Assembly (NCBI RefSeq): GCF_000308375.1
Contig: NZ_BAFQ01000150.1
Coordinates: forward strand, 1-64,000
Direction: 5' to 3'
Length of the DNA stretch: 64,000 nt
DNA from: Nocardia aobensis NBRC 100429
Lineage (GTDB): Bacteria; Actinomycetota; Actinomycetes; Mycobacteriales; Mycobacteriaceae
The position numbers and the translations under genes were made by a program. Shown here one piece after another: positions 1 through 6,729 of the stretch; position 1 is the first letter of the stretch; every line of letters begins with the position of its first letter. The notes beneath the pieces were generated by a model, which saw nothing but the letters and a program-made list of their open reading frames with translations, did not search any database and had not been told where the DNA came from.

Positions 1-11
1 GCCCCCGTCCG

Positions 12-21
12 TTTAGCTAAA
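12..21. promoter_or_regulatory. Perfect 10-bp palindrome just upstream of the TetR gene
   Basis: TTTAGCTAAA is self-complementary and lies directly before the GTG start cluster of the TetR gene. TetR genes are often autoregulated through such sites, so an operator is plausible. The upstream half of the promoter lies outside the window, so a larger site cannot be judged. Confidence 0.35.
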
Positions 22-654
22 GTGAGAGTGGTGCCCGACGATTTGCCTCAACCCCTGCGCTCCGATGCCCGCGACAACCGCGAACGCATCCTGGAGGCGG
101 CTCGCGCCCTGTTCGCGACCGAGGGCTTGGACGTGCCGATGCGCGAGGTCGCCCGCCGCGCGGGAGTCGGCCCGGCCACGCTGTACCGGCGCTTCCCGAC
201 CAAGCAGATCCTGGCCACCGAGGCGTTCGCGGAACAGATGCACGCCTGCCGGGCCGTGGTGGACGAGGGACTCGCGGAGCCGGACGCGTGGCGAGGCTTC
301 TGCCTCGTGATCGAGAAGCTCTTCGCACTGCACGCTCGCAGCCGAGGCTTCACCGAAGCCTTCACGGCCACCTTTCCGCACGCGCTGGATTTCACCACCG
401 AACGCGAATACGCACTGAAAGCCGTTGCCACACTGGCACATCGAGCGAAGGACGCCGGTCGGCTGCGGCCCGATTTCGTCGTCGACGACCTGATCCTCAT
501 GCTCCTGGCCAACCGAGGCATTCACATCGGCTCGCCGGCCGCCCGGGTCGCCGCCTCGCGCCGCTTCGCCGCCTTCGTGATCCGAGCCTTCGCCACCACC
601 GCCGACACCACGCCACTCCCCCCTGTCGCGCGCGTAGCACCCGCGGTCATCTGA
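22..654 (+). CDS. TetR/AcrR family transcriptional regulator
   Basis: A 210-residue protein. An N-terminal TetR helix-turn-helix spans about residues 20-66: NRERILEAARALFATEG, then REVARRAGVGPATLYRRFPTK. The remaining ~140 residues are the helical ligand-binding and dimer domain typical of TetR repressors. The start is uncertain, because GTG codons at 22, 28 and 31 are all in frame. It precedes the bL37 gene on the same strand but is separated by a ~150-bp gap with its own promoter-like sequence, so it is probably not co-transcribed. The neighbour it controls is not visible. The C-terminus is Ala/Pro-rich and low in complexity. Family assignment is firm; ligand and targets are unknown. Confidence 0.9.
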   Translation: MRVVPDDLPQPLRSDARDNRERILEAARALFATEGLDVPMREVARRAGVGPATLYRRFPTKQILATEAFAEQMHACRAVVDEGLAEPDAWRGFCLVIEKLFALHARSRGFTEAFTATFPHALDFTTEREYALKAVATLAHRAKDAGRLRPDFVVDDLILMLLANRGIHIGSPAARVAASRRFAAFVIRAFATTADTTPLPPVARVAPAVI

Positions 655-807
655 CGCGCCGATACCGGCGGTGGCGCGGGTCACTGCTTTCCGGCCGCTC
701 ACCGGCCGATTGCCGGGCGGGCGCGCGGCGCATGTAACCTTTCCTCCCAGGAACTCGCACCTGAGGCGGGTTCACCCCAGCCTGGTGTGGTCAGAAGGGA
801 GATACCG

Positions 808-882
808 ATGGGTAAGCGTGGGCGTAAGAAGCGCAGCCGCCGTAAGAATGCGGCCAACCACGGCAAGCGGCCCAACTCCTGA
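808..882 (+). CDS. Large-subunit ribosomal protein bL37 (24 residues)
   Basis: A 24-codon ORF beginning MGKRGRKKRSRRKN and ending KRPNS. It is extremely basic and matches the actinobacterial 50S protein bL37, first seen in mycobacterial ribosome structures. The Shine-Dalgarno sequence GAAGGGAG sits 6 nt before the ATG. A possible promoter lies upstream: TTGCCG at 710-715 and TAACCT at 735-740, spacing 19. As in mycobacteria it sits beside the sigH anti-sigma gene, in convergent orientation with a strong shared hairpin between them. It is the kind of gene automated callers miss because of its length. Known: bL37 binds 23S rRNA. Inferred: the same role here. Confidence 0.9.
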   Translation: MGKRGRKKRSRRKNAANHGKRPNS

Positions 883-941
883 GCCGTCGCGCCGTGCGCC
901 CCGGGACCGCCCAGCGGACTCGGTGCACTGCTGAAAACGAC

Positions 942-976
942 AATGCGGCACGCCATCATGGATGGCGTGCCGCATT
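942..976. terminator. Bidirectional hairpin terminator between bL37 and rsrA
   Basis: Perfect 16-bp arms at 942-957 and 961-976 with a 3-nt ATG loop. The hairpin lies between two convergent genes and ends 11 bp before the rsrA stop, so it can serve both transcripts. The T-run is weak, as is common in high-GC actinomycetes. Confidence 0.8.
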
Positions 977-987
977 CGTTCGTGCGG

Positions 988-1302
988 TCAGGACTCGCGT
1001 TCGACCCGGGTTTCGGTGATGGTGATCGACCGCCGGATGTCGAGAGTGAGCCGCTCGCGCAGGGATTCGGGGGCACGATCCCCACCGCATTTGCGACTCA
1101 GCAGGCGCTTGAGCTTCTCTTCCAGACCGTATGCCTCGATACACGGCGAGCAATGGTCCATGTGGTGCTGCAATCGCGCCCGCGTGGCCTCGTCGCATTC
1201 GCCGTCGAGAATCAGCCAGACGTCGGTGAGTACCGCCGAACAGTCCAGTTCCATCTCGTCCCCGGCACCCCGATCGTCGTGCTCGTGCCCACTCGTGCTC
1301 AC
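988..1302 (-). CDS. rsrA: Zinc-binding anti-sigma factor (RsrA/RshA family)
   Basis: 104 residues. It has the ZAS signature HxxxCxxC as HMDHCSPC near residues 47-54, with additional cysteines upstream (LDCSAV, GECDE) and one in the C-terminal half. In this family the HCC cluster binds zinc in reduced cells and holds the cognate SigH/SigR. Oxidation forms disulfides, releases zinc and frees the sigma factor. The GTG start overlaps the sigH stop by 4 nt (GTGA, 1299-1302), and a strong AGGAGGT lies 6 nt upstream, so the two proteins should be made by coupled translation. The gene lies immediately downstream of sigH, the usual order for this pair. Confidence 0.95.
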   Translation of the reverse strand: MSTSGHEHDDRGAGDEMELDCSAVLTDVWLILDGECDEATRARLQHHMDHCSPCIEAYGLEEKLKRLLSRKCGGDRAPESLRERLTLDIRRSITITETRVERES

Positions 1303-2228
1303 TGGGTTACCTCCTGACGCGCCCCGTTGCCCGTTCGGTTCCGATCGAAACCCCGCTCGTGCGCGACATCGGCCAACAGCCCCTTGAGCTGTTTGCGCCC
1401 GCGGTGCAGCCGGGACATGACGGTGCCGATCGGGGTCCCCATGATGTCGGCAATCTCCTTGTAGGGGAAGCCCTCCACATCGGCGTAGTACACCGCCATC
1501 CGGAATTCCTCCGGCAGCGACTGCAGTGCCGCCTTGATGTCGTCGTCGGGCAGCGCCTCCAACGCCTCCATCTCCGCCGAGCGCAGACCGGTGGAGGTGT
1601 GCTCGGCCGTGGCGGCGAGCTGCCAGTCGGTGATCTCGTCGGTGGGGTACTGCGCGGGCTGGCGCTGCTTCTTGCGATAGGAGTTGATGTAGGTGTTGGT
1701 GAGGATCCGGTACAGCCAGGCCCGCAGGTTGGTGCCCTCCCGGAAGGACCGGAAGCCCTGGTATGCCTTGGCGAAGGTCTCCTGCACCAGATCCTCGGCG
1801 TCGGCCGGGTTGCGGGTCATTCGCAGGGCCGCACCGTAGAGCTGATCCAGCAGCGGCAGCGCGTCACGCTCGAAACGCCGCGCGAGTTCGGCCTCGTCGG
1901 CCGTGGAGCGCACGGTCGAATCGCCGTCGATCTCCGCGTCCTCGGCGTCGCGAGCCTCGGCATCCTCGGACGCCGTGTCGTCGTCCACCGGGTCGTCGGG
2001 GATCTCGATATCTTCCGGTCGGGAACCGCCCGCGGTGTCACCGCGGGGGCGATCGGCCGCCAGTTCGTCGTCGCTCGTCACGGAAGTCCCTTCGGTCGCC
2101 GTAGCATCTGAATCTACCGCGCGCGAGGGTCGCCGATCGAACCCGGTGTTCGGGACGATGATGTCGATCAGCGGGTACGACAGCGAGTCGCCGGTCGTTA
2201 CCGGGCGTTCGTCGACGAGGACGGTCAC
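1299..2228 (-). CDS. sigH: ECF RNA polymerase sigma factor SigH/SigR (thiol-oxidative stress)
   Basis: The C-terminal ~210 residues are closely SigH/SigR-like. Region 2 is around FERDALPLLDQLYGAALRMT and DAEDLVQETFAKAYQGF, followed by LRAWLYRILTNTYINSYRKK. Region 4 is around EGFPYKEIADIMGTPIGTVM. I chose the GTG at 2228 because GGAG lies 6 nt upstream and a SigH-type promoter lies ~75 bp further up; this gives 309 residues. A second GTG at 2081, with AAGGGA upstream, would give a 260-residue form. The extra ~49 residues, and a further acidic stretch, precede the conserved core. Streptomyces sigR makes a long unstable form from an upstream start in a comparable way. An ATG at 2234 overlaps the Shine-Dalgarno sequence and is less likely. 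It is coupled to rsrA by a GTGA overlap. Confidence 0.93.
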   Translation of the reverse strand: MTVLVDERPVTTGDSLSYPLIDIIVPNTGFDRRPSRAVDSDATATEGTSVTSDDELAADRPRGDTAGGSRPEDIEIPDDPVDDDTASEDAEARDAEDAEIDGDSTVRSTADEAELARRFERDALPLLDQLYGAALRMTRNPADAEDLVQETFAKAYQGFRSFREGTNLRAWLYRILTNTYINSYRKKQRQPAQYPTDEITDWQLAATAEHTSTGLRSAEMEALEALPDDDIKAALQSLPEEFRMAVYYADVEGFPYKEIADIMGTPIGTVMSRLHRGRKQLKGLLADVAHERGFDRNRTGNGARQEVTQ

Positions 2229-2300
2229 CGGCATCTCCTTCGAACTTTTCCGATCTCGAGCGGCTGCGAAGGCAGCTGCGCTGTGCTGGCGGAACAGTGC

Positions 2301-2326
2301 AACATGCACGACCCCGACTGTGTTCC
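2301..2326 (-). promoter_or_regulatory. SigH/SigR-type promoter of the sigH-rsrA operon
   Basis: On the minus strand the sequence reads GGAAC, then 18 nt, then GTT, with the -35 at 2326-2322 and the -10 at 2303-2301. This matches the SigR/SigH consensus GGAA(T/C)-N16-20-GTT. A transcript from here would begin near 2293 and give a ~65-nt leader before the GTG at 2228. It supports autoregulation, which is established for SigR and SigH. Not experimentally confirmed here. Confidence 0.75.
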
Positions 2327-2395
2327 CGCCGGACGCGTCACACCCGGCGTACATGCGATTGCCGGGTGTGAACGGGCGCCGCTAGGGTGACCGGC

Positions 2396-2884
2396 ATGGC
2401 CGCATCGACACCCGCGATCCGGGCGCTGACCCAGGCGAAGGTGCCCCATGTGGTGCATTCCTATCCGCACGATCCGCGCAGCGAGTCCTACGGCGAAGAG
2501 GCCGTCACCGCTCTGTCGGAGCGGGTGGGTGTGACGGCCGCTCAGATCTTCAAGACGCTGGTCATCGAACTGTCGACCGGCACGCCCGCGGTCGCGGTGC
2601 TCCCGGTTCCGCAGTCGCTGTCGCTGAAGGCGGCGGCCGCGGCGCTGGGCGCACCCAAGGCGGCCATGGCCGACAAGGCGAAGGCCCAGCGCATCACCGG
2701 TTACGTCCTGGGCGGCGTGTCGCCGCTCGGACAGAAGCGCGCACTGCCCACTGTGCTGGACGAATCCGCCCTGAGCTGGGATCGCATCCTCTTCAGCGCC
2801 GGCAAGCGCGGGCTCGAGATCGAACTCGCCCCCGCCGAGCTGATCCGGCTGACCGGCGCGGTCACAGCGCCCGTCGTCGCCTGA
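2396..2884 (+). CDS. ybaK: YbaK/EbsC-type Cys-tRNA(Pro) deacylase
   Basis: 162 residues covering a complete YbaK/ProX-like editing domain. Visible features are the N-terminal helix with VPHVVHSYPHD, the central AAQIFKTLVIEL with its conserved lysine, the KAAAAALGAPKAAMAD stretch, the GYVLGGVSPLGQK loop and the final ISSAG-like GKRGLEIELAPAELI. The family hydrolyses mischarged Cys-tRNA(Pro) in trans, using substrate hydroxyls and the conserved Lys. The start may be the ATG at 2396 or the GTG at 2387; an AGGG 8 nt upstream favours the ATG. It is divergent from sigH and shares that ~165-bp control region. Confidence 0.92.
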   Translation: MAASTPAIRALTQAKVPHVVHSYPHDPRSESYGEEAVTALSERVGVTAAQIFKTLVIELSTGTPAVAVLPVPQSLSLKAAAAALGAPKAAMADKAKAQRITGYVLGGVSPLGQKRALPTVLDESALSWDRILFSAGKRGLEIELAPAELIRLTGAVTAPVVA

Positions 2885-2936
2885 TTTCTCGCAGCCTGGG
2901 AGATCCGACCACGCGAATCGGAAATATTTGCATGTA

Positions 2937-2981
2937 ACAACTAGTTGGTGTATACAAATAGTTGATTGATACAAGTAGTTT
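2937..2981. promoter_or_regulatory. Triple 17-bp tandem operator upstream of marR
   Basis: Three copies of the near-palindrome CAANTAGTTG occur at 2938-2947 (CAACTAGTTG, a perfect palindrome), 2955-2964 and 2972-2981 (last base changed). Their starts are exactly 17 bp apart. The fuller unit is ACAANTAGTTG followed by an AT-rich linker. The array lies 46 bp before the marR start and overlaps AT-rich promoter-like sequence (TATACA). The likely ligand is the adjacent MarR protein; this is inference. Confidence 0.7.
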
Positions 2982-3026
2982 TCGGCCGGTACGCGGTCGA
3001 GCGGGCGACAGCGGGAGGTCCGATAC

Positions 3027-3527
3027 ATGGACAGCGAGCAGGTGATCGATCAGATCGCCCAGCAGCTGATTCGGCTGGGGCGGATCCGGGAGCGGACGAA
3101 CGCCCAGGTGGCGGCGACCTCGCACGGCGATGTCGACCTCTCGGCCTACCGCATCATCTTCCGCCTGCTGTGGGACGGCCCGATGCGCTCCGGCGCACTG
3201 GCCGAGGCCATGTACTCCGACGCTTCCACGATCAGCCGCCAGGTGGCGGCCCTGGTCAAGCGGGGCCTGTTGCGCCGCGAGGCCGATCCCAGCGACGGCC
3301 GCGCCAGCGTCCTGATCGTCACTGACGCCGGCAAGGAGATGGCCGCCCAGCTGCGCGCGCGGCGCAACGAGATGATCGGCCGCATTCTGACCGACTGGAA
3401 CGACCCCGACCGCGAGCAGTTCGCGGTCCTGCTGCACCGCTTCGTCGACGACTACGAAGCCGCGCGACCGGCGATACTCACCCTCCCCTCCCCCACGGAA
3501 GGCCCTGCGACGGAGAAGAATTCGTGA
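3027..3527 (+). CDS. MarR family transcriptional regulator
   Basis: 166 residues with a central winged helix-turn-helix: RSGALAEAMYSDASTISRQVAALVKRGLLRRE, followed by the wing DPSDGRASVLIVTDAGKE. The flanking helices form the MarR dimer interface. The ATG is preceded by GGGAGG. It overlaps the MFS exporter start by 4 nt (GTGA, 3524-3527), so regulator and transporter form a translationally coupled operon, as in many MarR-controlled drug efflux loci. The 17-bp triple repeat upstream is the obvious autoregulatory site. The inducer is unknown. Confidence 0.93.
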   Translation: MDSEQVIDQIAQQLIRLGRIRERTNAQVAATSHGDVDLSAYRIIFRLLWDGPMRSGALAEAMYSDASTISRQVAALVKRGLLRREADPSDGRASVLIVTDAGKEMAAQLRARRNEMIGRILTDWNDPDREQFAVLLHRFVDDYEAARPAILTLPSPTEGPATEKNS

Positions 3528-5218
3528 CCACGACCACCACCCCGGCCGCAGCCGGCACCACCCCGGACGCCGCGGGCTTCACCCACCGGCAGGTGCTGGT
3601 GATCATGAGCGGCCTGATCCTCGGCATGCTGCTGGCCTCACTGGACCAGACCATCGTGTCCACGGCCATTCGCACCATTTCCGACGACCTCAGCGGCTAT
3701 TCGCTGCAGGCGTGGGTCACCACCGCCTACCTCATCACCGCCACCCTCAGCACGCCGCTGTACGGGAAATTGTCGGACATGTTCGGGCGCAAGCCCTTCT
3801 ATCTGGCGGCGATCGCCATCTTCGTCGCCGGATCGCTGCTGTGCACCATGGCTCAGTCGATGTACGAACTGGCCGCCTTCCGCGCATTCCAGGGGCTGGG
3901 CGCGGGTGGGCTGATGTCGCTGGCGCTGACCATCATGGGCGATATCGTCTCGCCGCGTGAGCGCGCCCGCTATCAGGGCTACTTCCTGGCCGTCTTCGGC
4001 ACCTCGAGCGTCGTGGGGCCCGTGCTGGGCGGCCTGTTCGCCGGTCAGCCGGCCATTCTGGGCATCGACGGCTGGCGCTGGGTGTTCCTGGTCAACGTCC
4101 CGATCGGACTGCTCGCCTTCGCCGTGGTCACCAAGGTCCTGCAGCTACCGCGGCGCCCGCATCCCGGTGTGCGGATCGACTGGTGGGGCGTGCTGATGCT
4201 GGCGGTCGGCATCGTCCCGCTGCTGGTCGTGGCCGAGCAGGGCCGGGAATGGGGCTGGGGCAGCCCGGACGCCATCGCCTGCTATCTGATCGGCGTGGTC
4301 GGCGTTCTCGGCTTCGTCGCGGTCGAGGCGAAACTCGGCGATCTGGCCCTGATTCCGCTGCGGATGTTCAAGAATTCGACCTTCGCTCTGGGCGTGGTCA
4401 TTTCGTTCGTGGTGGGCGCCGGCATGTTCGGCGGGATCTCCCTGCTGCCGCAGTATCTGCAGGTGGTGCGCGGATCGAGTCCGACGGTCGCGGGACTCCA
4501 GATGCTGCCCATGGTGCTCGGCATGATGACCGCCTCGGTCATCGCGGGTCAGACCATCTCCCGCACCGGCCGCTACCGCATCTTCCCGCTGATCGGCGCC
4601 GGCCTGCTGACGCTCGGACTGTTCCTGCTGCATCTGATCGGCGCCGACAGCCCGCTGTGGCTGGTGATGATCTTCATGGCGATCACCGGATTCGGCCTCG
4701 GCAACCTCATGCAGCCGCTCACGCTGGCATTGCAGAACGCATTGCCGCCGAAGGATATGGGCGTGTCCACCGCGGCGGCCACCTTCTTCCGGCAGATCGG
4801 CGGCACCTTGGGCGTGGCGGTCTTCCTGTCCATCCTGTTCGCACAGCTGACACCGCATATCAGCGACGAATTGCACAGTGCGGCAACGCAACCGGCCTAC
4901 CAGCAGGCGGTGATCGACGGTGCGCACAGCAGCAATCCGGCCGATGCGGCGCTGTCGAAAGGCCTACTTTCCCACGATGTTTCGGCAGCGGGCCAGGTGA
5001 TGAGCGACAGTTCGGTGATCCAGCAGTTGAATCCGACGCTGGCCCGCCCGTTCCAGGTCGGTTTCGCCGATTCGATGGATACGGTATTCCTCGCCGTCAC
5101 GGCCATCGCCGGGATCGCGCTGCTGCTGGTGGTGTTCTGGAAGGAAGTGCCGCTACGCACGGCGGGTGGGCTGCAGGCGAGTGCGGAGCCGGGTCCGGCG
5201 GCGACTCCGCGGAGGTGA
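3524..5218 (+). CDS. DHA2-family MFS multidrug exporter (EmrB/QacA type, 14 TM)
   Basis: 564 residues, the usual length for 14-helix DHA2 drug:H+ antiporters. Family motifs are visible. LDQTIVSTA in TM1 carries the acidic residue conserved in the DHA2 group, GKLSDMFGRKP is motif A between TM2 and TM3, and GGLMSLALTIMGDIVSPRERARYQG and GTSSVVGPVLGG are in TM4/TM5. A hydrophilic loop of ~80 residues precedes the last TM segment near the C-terminus. The GTG start overlaps the marR stop. It is an inner-membrane proton-driven exporter; its substrates cannot be read from sequence. A weak hairpin (5219-5247) follows the stop. Confidence 0.93.
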   Translation: MTTTTTPAAAGTTPDAAGFTHRQVLVIMSGLILGMLLASLDQTIVSTAIRTISDDLSGYSLQAWVTTAYLITATLSTPLYGKLSDMFGRKPFYLAAIAIFVAGSLLCTMAQSMYELAAFRAFQGLGAGGLMSLALTIMGDIVSPRERARYQGYFLAVFGTSSVVGPVLGGLFAGQPAILGIDGWRWVFLVNVPIGLLAFAVVTKVLQLPRRPHPGVRIDWWGVLMLAVGIVPLLVVAEQGREWGWGSPDAIACYLIGVVGVLGFVAVEAKLGDLALIPLRMFKNSTFALGVVISFVVGAGMFGGISLLPQYLQVVRGSSPTVAGLQMLPMVLGMMTASVIAGQTISRTGRYRIFPLIGAGLLTLGLFLLHLIGADSPLWLVMIFMAITGFGLGNLMQPLTLALQNALPPKDMGVSTAAATFFRQIGGTLGVAVFLSILFAQLTPHISDELHSAATQPAYQQAVIDGAHSSNPADAALSKGLLSHDVSAAGQVMSDSSVIQQLNPTLARPFQVGFADSMDTVFLAVTAIAGIALLLVVFWKEVPLRTAGGLQASAEPGPAATPRR

Positions 5219-5365
5219 TCCGGCGCGGGCGGCAACACTCCGCCGGACACGCTGCGCCACACCCACGATTCCCGCCAATTACCGGAAGCTCACCTGTCTC
5301 TGTGCGTTACTGGTCGAGCAGTTCGTTCTCCCCCGATTCGTTCCGAACCGAGGATGTGATGCGAA

Positions 5366-5704
5366 ATGATTCATCGTCCGCGCGTACGTAGCCTGCTCGC
5401 CGCGACCGCCGGCGTCGCACTGCTCACCCTGGGATCCGGTCTGCTGACGGCAGCGCCCGCCGGCGCTGCTCCGAGCGCGCCGGTCCCCGTTTACGATCCG
5501 AACTATCCGCTCGGCGGCGACGCCGAACATCCGGGCACGCCGGAGCAGGATCCACAGGCGGAGAAGGCCGAGAAGCTGGGCGGCCACGCCACCACCGACA
5601 TCATAGAACTGGCCACCGACACCACCACGAAGATCGTCGAGATGGGCGCCGACGTCCTGAAATGCGGGCTGAATATCGCGATACCGTCCGTGAAATGTGA
5701 CTAG
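5366..5704 (+). CDS. Small secreted protein of unknown function
   Basis: 112 residues. Residues 1-35 form a clear Sec signal peptide: basic MIHRPRVR, hydrophobic LLAATAGVALLTLGSGLL, then an Ala-rich cleavage region ending AGAA. The mature part is ~77 residues, proline-rich at first (VPVYDPNYPLGG), then acidic (PEQDPQAEKAEK). It ends in an amphipathic helix and two cysteines near the C-terminus (KCGLNIAIPSVKC). No family is recognised. It resembles other short secreted actinomycete proteins, including a second one at 33831-34205, though only in architecture. It stands alone between the exporter and the SRAP gene, and is likely exported and possibly disulfide-bonded. Confidence 0.75.
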   Translation: MIHRPRVRSLLAATAGVALLTLGSGLLTAAPAGAAPSAPVPVYDPNYPLGGDAEHPGTPEQDPQAEKAEKLGGHATTDIIELATDTTTKIVEMGADVLKCGLNIAIPSVKCD

Positions 5705-5731
5705 CGGCAGGCGAACAGCGCCGGGCCGGGT

Positions 5732-6583
5732 TCAGATCAGGCTGATCTGCCCGGCCTGTTCGCTGCCCGCGCCCGGCATCGGATCCAGCAGCTGCGGACC
5801 GTTGTTGCGCACCGAATTCACCAGTGGCGAGACCGGCCGCGCGACGATCGACGAAATCACCTGCGGCTCAGGGGTTTCCAGTAGTTCGTGCGGCGCCGGA
5901 TGGTCGGGGTCGAGCCAGGCGCCCCAGTGTTCGCGCGGCATCATCAGCGGCATCCGATCGTGGATGCGGGTCAGATCGCCCACCGCGTCGGTGGTGAGGA
6001 TCGTGCAGGACATCAGCGGGGCCATATCCCGCTGTGCCGGATCCCGCCACACCGACCACAGTCCGGCCATGTACAACCGGTTCCCCTCCGCATCCGACAT
6101 GTAGTACGGCTGTTTCACGGCCTTGCCGGACCCGGTGGGATGCGGTTCGGTGAGCCACTCGTACCAACCGTCCATCGGAACCAGACAGCGACGCTTCTTC
6201 ACCGAATCCCGGAACGAGGGTGCGGTGGCGGCACGGTCGGCGCGGGCATTGAACAGCGGCTTGCCCTTGGCCGGAACCCCCGGTTCGGCGGCCTTGGTCC
6301 ACACCGGGATCAGACCCCAGCGCATGCGGCGAATCCGCAGGGCGGGGTCGTCGTCGGGGTGGTCGTGGTCGTGGCGGCGAACGACCGTGAGGATCTGATT
6401 CGTCGGGGCGACGTTGTAGTTGGCGCCGTCTCCGGATCTACCGCCCTTGTCACCATCACCGCCGGGCGCCGCTTTTCCTCGGGCGGAATCGCCGCCCGGC
6501 GCCCCGTCGGCGGTCTCGTCGAGGGCATCGAGTTCGACCGCCAGCCGGGCCGGATTCGCCGTGGTCGCATATCTGCCGCACAT
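5732..6583 (-). CDS. SOS response-associated peptidase / abasic-site protein (SRAP, YedK/HMCES family)
   Basis: 283 residues starting MCGRYA. The Cys2 exposed after Met removal is the invariant SRAP nucleophile, which fixes the start at 6583 rather than at upstream ATGs. Other conserved elements are NYNVAPTN, RRMRWGLIPVW, the NARAD motif, CLVPMDGWYEW with the catalytic Glu, and TRIHDRMPLMM with the active-site His. The family forms a thiazolidine crosslink with abasic sites in single-stranded DNA and shields them. A charged Gly/Asp-rich insertion of ~40 residues lies between residues 25 and 65. It is convergent with the secreted-protein gene and divergent from the aldehyde dehydrogenase gene. 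Confidence 0.95.
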   Translation of the reverse strand: MCGRYATTANPARLAVELDALDETADGAPGGDSARGKAAPGGDGDKGGRSGDGANYNVAPTNQILTVVRRHDHDHPDDDPALRIRRMRWGLIPVWTKAAEPGVPAKGKPLFNARADRAATAPSFRDSVKKRRCLVPMDGWYEWLTEPHPTGSGKAVKQPYYMSDAEGNRLYMAGLWSVWRDPAQRDMAPLMSCTILTTDAVGDLTRIHDRMPLMMPREHWGAWLDPDHPAPHELLETPEPQVISSIVARPVSPLVNSVRNNGPQLLDPMPGAGSEQAGQISLI

Positions 6584-6671
6584 ATCTCCATGCTGCCATC
6601 GCGGACCGACAGAATCCGTAGGCTCGGCCTTACCCGCACAACGAGACGAATCCAACTGAAGGCGATTGACA

Positions 6672-6688
6672 TCACATCGCGAATGTGA
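6672..6688. promoter_or_regulatory. Inverted repeat in the aldehyde dehydrogenase promoter
   Basis: TCACAT-CGCGA-ATGTGA is a perfect 6-bp inverted repeat. It follows directly on a TTGACA -35-like hexamer at 6666-6671, so it sits between -35 and -10 of the likely promoter. The position suits a repressor operator for the gene starting at 6730. No adjacent regulator gene identifies the protein. Confidence 0.45.
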
Positions 6689-6729
6689 GAACTTTTTGCC
6701 ACAACTCTCTCATTAGGGGTCGCCGCACC

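Noticed and set aside
2229..2354. Longer sigH reading starting at 2354
   Set aside because: It would run through the SigH-type promoter (2301-2326), so those codons would not be on the transcript from it.
5219..5247. Hairpin after the MFS exporter gene as a terminator
   Set aside because: The stem is only 7 bp with a 15-nt loop and no T-run. Mentioned with the gene but not called as a feature.
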